The notes beneath the pieces were generated by a model, which was not told the origin of the DNA, did not search any database, and worked only from the letters and a program-made list of their open reading frames with translations. From contig OW799234.1 in the NCBI GenBank assembly GCA_941918925.1, forward strand, positions 43,492,412 to 43,556,411: a stretch of DNA of 64,000 bases, in the 5' to 3' direction. Shown in pieces: positions 62,679 to 64,000 of this stretch; within the stretch, counting starts at the first letter, position 1, and each line of letters begins with the position of its first letter. Position numbers and translations under genes: made by a program. This stretch comes from Phyto melanocephala. Its lineage: Eukaryota; Arthropoda; Insecta; Diptera; Rhinophoridae.

Positions 62679-64000
62679 ATTATTATTATTATTATTAATA
62701 TTTCTTTATTAGTATTAAAAATACTTTTCTACATTAACATTTGTCTATAAATTTTTCGGAATTACATATTATGTTTTTTTTAAATAAATTCATATTACAT
62801 ATTATGTTTTACATAGTAGACTATATGTTTTTTAAATAAATTCATATTACGTTCTAATTTTACATCATTGGGCAGGGAGTTGAATAATTGTAAGCCTTTA
62901 TAAAATAGCGACCGCTGCATTGCAGTTGTTGATACTCTTTCAATTCTAAAATGATCCACGTTTCTTAACTGGTATGGTTGAGCGTCTCTCACATATGTTA
63001 TTTGTTCCGTTAAGTATTCTGGGGCTTCACCGATTTTAATTTTTTGAATAAAATTAAGTGTGTTCAATTTGAGCCTTTGTTCTATGTTGAGCCATTTTAG
63101 TGTTTCTAGCATGAAATTAATATGTGTGTATATATTGCACTTTAGTATGGTTCGCATTGCTCTATTCTGTAGTTTCTGCAGACGTTCAATCTGGTTCGCT
63201 GTGCAACATGTGTACAATATGGTTGACCCGAATTCGAAATGAGGTTTAATTATAGTGTTATATATGTTGATTGCTGTTATGATTGAAATTTGTTTTCTAA
63301 TTCTTTTGAAAAAACCAATTTTTTTACCGATTTTTTTACAAATATAGTCTATATGTTGTTTAAATTTTAAGTCTTTATCAATAACAAAACCCAAGTATTT
63401 TATCTGGTCTACTTTTTCTATTATCTCATTATTTATTTTAAAAATGAAATTGCTCTTAGTATTTATTTCCATTATCTTGGTTTTATTTTCGTTTAGTTTA
63501 AGTTTGTTCATGTTAAGCCAGTTATTCACGCTTTTCATATCGTGAGTGAGGTTGTAATAACAATCGTAATCTGATTCTTCTTCCGTGAAAATTAGAGTAT
63601 CGTCCGCATATAGAATTATTTCACATTTACTCAAAATGTTTGGCATATCATTTATGTAAATAATAAATAACAGTGCCCCCAAGATAGATCCCTGTGGTAC
63701 TCCATAATCATTATTATCTATGCTAGACTTAGAGTTATTCACTTTAGTTACTTGCTTCCTGTTCGTAAGGTATGATTTAAACCATTTTAGTTCTGTATCT
63801 ACAATGCCGTAGTTTCGTAATTTTTGCAGAAGTATATTTCTATCGATTGTTTCGAATGCCCTTTTGAAGTCCAGGAAAATTCCCACTATTTTCTTGTTTT
63901 TTTCCGTTTTCTTCCATCGGTTTATTAAATAGTTTACTGCCGTTTCACATGAATACTTTCTTCTGAATCCAGATTGATACTTTGATAATATTGAGTTACT
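62679..64000 (-). mobile_element. LINE with TAA-repeat tail, cut by the window edge
   Basis: Minus strand. 3' tail of TAATAATAA repeats (62679-62700), preceded by AATAAAG. Poly-TAA tails are typical of the I group, but the RT does not settle the clade. Confidence 0.75.
62795..64000 (-). CDS. LINE ORF2, reverse transcriptase and C-terminal part
   Basis: Open from the window edge to 62795 (about 400 codons; an internal ATG occurs at 63886). Reads SILSKYQSGFRRKYSCETAV, then GIFLDFKRAFETIDRNILLQ, YGVPQGSILGALLFIIYIND and IILYADDTLIF (catalytic Y-A-D-D near 63620). Then LGFVIDKDLKFKQHIDYI and NTIIKPHFEFGSTILY, and it ends near the 3' UTR (SLPNDVKLERNMNLFKKHIV). No stop in this stretch, so this copy is relatively intact at its 3' half. 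The N-terminal endonuclease lies outside the window. Confidence 0.9.
   Translation of the reverse strand, partial: SNSILSKYQSGFRRKYSCETAVNYLINRWKKTEKNKKIVGIFLDFKRAFETIDRNILLQKLRNYGIVDTELKWFKSYLTNRKQVTKVNNSKSSIDNNDYGVPQGSILGALLFIIYINDMPNILSKCEIILYADDTLIFTEEESDYDCYYNLTHDMKSVNNWLNMNKLKLNENKTKIMEINTKSNFIFKINNEIIEKVDQIKYLGFVIDKDLKFKQHIDYICKKIGKKIGFFKRIRKQISIITAINIYNTIIKPHFEFGSTILYTCCTANQIERLQKLQNRAMRTILKCNIYTHINFMLETLKWLNIEQRLKLNTLNFIQKIKIGEAPEYLTEQITYVRDAQPYQLRNVDHFRIERVSTTAMQRSLFYKGLQLFNSLPNDVKLERNMNLFKKHIVYYVKHNM

Overview
The window looks like nuclear DNA of a higher fly (Brachycera, probably Schizophora). Three things point there: spliced exons of two conserved animal genes (an XRN1/pacman exoribonuclease and a UCP4-type mitochondrial carrier), AT-rich DNA with GT-AG introns, and a dipteran set of transposons (Osvaldo-, mag- and CsRn1-type LTR elements, an errantivirus, Jockey-like LINEs, a Penelope-like element, INE-1-like repeats, Helitrons and P-, PIF/Harbinger- and mariner-type DNA elements). 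I see no bacterial features, no CRISPR array and no rRNA or tRNA gene.

Layout. 1-1.4 kb: C-terminal part of a hAT transposase. 1.75-1.96 kb: a PIF/Harbinger-type MITE. 2.36-3.74 kb: a frameshifted copy of an uncharacterised insect gene family that looks transposase-like. About 4.9-21.66 kb: one old errantivirus-like Ty3/gypsy provirus, heavily interrupted. Its leader holds a young, complete Osvaldo-like LTR retrotransposon (5684-14484), its RT holds a Helitron (16510-17730), its RNase H/integrase region holds an 846-bp TIR element, and its env is cut by a Penelope-like GIY-YIG fragment (21.65-22.25 kb). 23144-29045: a near full-length Jockey-like LINE on the minus strand with 13-bp target duplications, sitting inside an older LINE and itself carrying a Helitron. 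29359-33052: a deleted mag-type LTR element inside a minisatellite. 34-41 kb: INE-1/DINE-like repeats, nested MITEs and transposase scraps. 41.9-49.9 kb: a tandem duplication of about 4 kb containing head-to-tail Helitrons and a broken LINE.

The only ordinary host genes lie head to head at 50.2-57.1 kb. xrn1 exons 1-2 are on the minus strand and Ucp4-type exons 1-2 on the plus strand. Their downstream exons are not in the window, so either the introns are very large (transposon-swollen) or the genes are truncated. The Ucp4 gene's introns hold a P-type MITE, LINE fragments and a CsRn1-type LTR element. The right end holds two degraded LINEs on the minus strand, one with a TAA-repeat tail that runs out of the window.

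The most unusual structure is in the Osvaldo-like element. Its 1257-bp LTRs carry six successive hairpins sharing one conserved apical sequence. They lie between the element's TATA box and its polyadenylation signal, so they should be in the R region and present at both ends of the RNA. The element also encodes a 532-residue proline-rich third ORF with an exact 23-residue repeat, and nothing resembling an envelope protein. Its LTRs differ at one base that I could find and its ORFs are open, so it may be active.
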